From contig VGXO01000017.1 in the NCBI GenBank assembly GCA_016873275.1, positions 1-50,532 of the forward strand: a stretch of 50,532 bases of DNA, written 5' to 3'. Positions 49,423 through 50,532 of the stretch are shown here, in pieces; position 1 is the stretch's first letter; each line of letters begins with the position of its first letter. Made by a program: the position numbers and the translations under genes. The notes under the pieces were generated by a model. It had not been told where the DNA came from. It ran no database searches and saw nothing but the letters and a program-made list of their open reading frames with translations. The DNA is from Phycisphaerae bacterium. Lineage in GTDB: Bacteria > Planctomycetota > Phycisphaerae > Phycisphaerales > SM1A02.

Positions 49423-50532
49423 ATGCCCTCTCGCCGTGAGTCTGCCTTCGCAGGGATCCTCCTCTCGACGCTGCCCGCCTTGACCGTGCCGGCGGTCGCC
49501 GGCGCTCAGGGCGGTCTTCCATGGGTCACTCCGCCGGTCACCGCGCCCGGCGTCGAGCGGCGGCTCTTCGCGAGCGACGCCGCGGGCACGACGGTGAGCT
49601 ACCACGTCTTCCTGCCGCCCCAGTACGCCGCGGAGCCGGACCGCTGCTTCCCGGTCCTCTATTGGCTGCACGGCAGCGGCGCCGCGACGGCGAGCATCGC
49701 GCCGGTCAGCGGCTGGTTCCGCGACGCGATCGCCGCGGGGCTCATTCCGCCGATGATCGTCGTCTTCCCCAACGGCATGTCGTACCGGATGTGGTGCGAC
49801 TCCCTCGACGGCGCGACGCCGATGGAGACCGTGGTGATCGAGGACCTGCTGCCGGTCGTCGATGCCGCCTTCCGCACCGTCGCCTCGCGCGAGGGTCGGA
49901 TCGTCGAGGGCTTCAGCATGGGCGGTCAGGGCGCCGCTCGTCTTGGGCTGCGTCATTCCGACCTGTTCGCGGCGGCGTCGATCCTCGGCGCCGGACCGAT
50001 GCAGCTCGACTTCCTCGACGAGCCGGCGGGCACCAGCTTCCCGCGCGACCTGCGACTCCAGATCTACGAGCAGGTGTGGGGGAGCAGTCCGGCGTACTAC
50101 CTGGCGCAGCATCCCTCGACCATCGCCGAGGAGAACGCGGCGGCGGTCATCGCGAGCGGCCTCCGGATCCGCGTCGCGGTGGGGACGCTCGACGCCATGC
50201 TTGCGGGGAACGTCGCCTACCGCGAGCACCTCGAGGCGCTCGGGATCGACCACGAGTTCACTCCGGTTCCCGGCGTGGGGCACCTCGCGCCGGCGGTGAT
50301 GGAGGGGCTCGGCGACGCGAACTGGGCGTTCTACGAGGAGGTCTTCGGCGGCGTCGGCAGGCGGATCGGCGACCTCAACGCGGACCACCGCGTCGATGGC
50401 ACGGACCTCGGCATCCTGCTCGGCTCGTGGGGCGAGTGCCCGCCGAAGTCGTCGTGCCCCGCCGACCTCGACCATGACGGCATCGTCGGCGGGTCGGACC
50501 TCTCGATCCTCCTCGGCGCGTGGGGGGAGTAG
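49423..50532 (+). CDS. Secreted esterase (PF00756, esterase D type) with C-terminal dockerin
   Basis: A 369-residue exported hydrolase. The signal peptide is residues 1-28 (ending VAGAQ). The alpha/beta-hydrolase region has FPVLYWLHGSGA, the nucleophile elbow GFSMGGQGA (Ser near 165), a possible acid in VGTLDAMLAG and the His in PGVGHLAP. This is the pattern of putative esterases, including feruloyl and acetyl xylan esterases. The C-terminus has two dockerin repeats (GDLNADHRVDGTDLGILLG, ADLDHDGIVGGSDLSILLG). ATG 49423 is chosen for the GGAG seven bases upstream and the signal peptide; the earlier in-frame stretch is Arg-rich. The stop codon ends the window. Likely acts on polysaccharide side chains at the surface. 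Confidence 0.88.
   Translation: MPSRRESAFAGILLSTLPALTVPAVAGAQGGLPWVTPPVTAPGVERRLFASDAAGTTVSYHVFLPPQYAAEPDRCFPVLYWLHGSGAATASIAPVSGWFRDAIAAGLIPPMIVVFPNGMSYRMWCDSLDGATPMETVVIEDLLPVVDAAFRTVASREGRIVEGFSMGGQGAARLGLRHSDLFAAASILGAGPMQLDFLDEPAGTSFPRDLRLQIYEQVWGSSPAYYLAQHPSTIAEENAAAVIASGLRIRVAVGTLDAMLAGNVAYREHLEALGIDHEFTPVPGVGHLAPAVMEGLGDANWAFYEEVFGGVGRRIGDLNADHRVDGTDLGILLGSWGECPPKSSCPADLDHDGIVGGSDLSILLGAWGE

Overview
The window is about 50 kb of very GC-rich, gene-dense bacterial DNA. It looks like the chromosome of a planctomycete, most likely of the Phycisphaerae type. The reasons are: a PSCyt1/DUF1549/DUF1553 protein paired with a Tat-exported DUF1501 protein; four secreted proteins ending in two-repeat dockerin modules of the form DLNxDGxVNGTDLxxLLGxW; an alternative-complex-III operon leading into a caa3 oxidase; and DUF1573, META and OprB-type envelope proteins. 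No tRNA, rRNA, CRISPR array, transposase or integrase was recognised.

Layout. 1-8131 is a respiratory operon on the plus strand: the end of actE (its start lies outside the window), actF, a small membrane protein, a SCO-type copper chaperone, then oxidase subunits II (with fused cytochrome c), I, III, IV and a second III-like subunit. A lone exporter-type ABC half-transporter follows (8262-10082). 10072-13765 holds the haem A branch: DUF3179 protein and ctaB on the minus strand, with divergent ctaA. 13802-19450 has stand-alone genes: a terpene-cyclase-fold secreted protein, an OprB porin, a DUF1573 lipoprotein, an MDR oxidoreductase and ClpS.

19749-23535 carries two tandem secreted paralogues with a Cys-rich module and C-terminal dockerins, each followed by a strong rho-independent terminator of almost the same stem. 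23783-28725 is a MacA/MacB/TolC-type tripartite efflux operon with four overlapping genes. 28888-33820 is the least conventional part: a putative DxD glycosyltransferase, an HTH plus helical-repeat protein, and an O-GlcNAc-transferase-like (GT41) gene on the other strand. Two exact 107-bp direct repeats flank that GT41 gene, and the second caps a decayed copy of the HTH protein's 3' end.

33895-41084 carries inorganic pyrophosphatase, a DUF6941-like protein, a META-domain lipoprotein whose signal peptide is built from 15-bp repeats, a dockerin-bearing metallophosphoesterase with unusual metal ligands, a 3' fragment of an arsenite methyltransferase gene, an MFS carrier and an APC permease. 41433-50532 carries the PSCyt1/DUF1501 pair, an AmpG-like carrier, a btaA-btaB operon for betaine lipid synthesis, and a dockerin-bearing esterase whose stop codon is the last base of the window.

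How it fits together: quinol electrons pass through alternative complex III to a type A2 caa3 oxidase, with copper (SCO) and haem A (CtaA/CtaB) supply encoded alongside. The rest is largely envelope biology: surface enzymes with dockerins, porin, efflux, lipid remodelling and glycosylation. All assignments come from reading motifs and gene order by eye. No database search was run.
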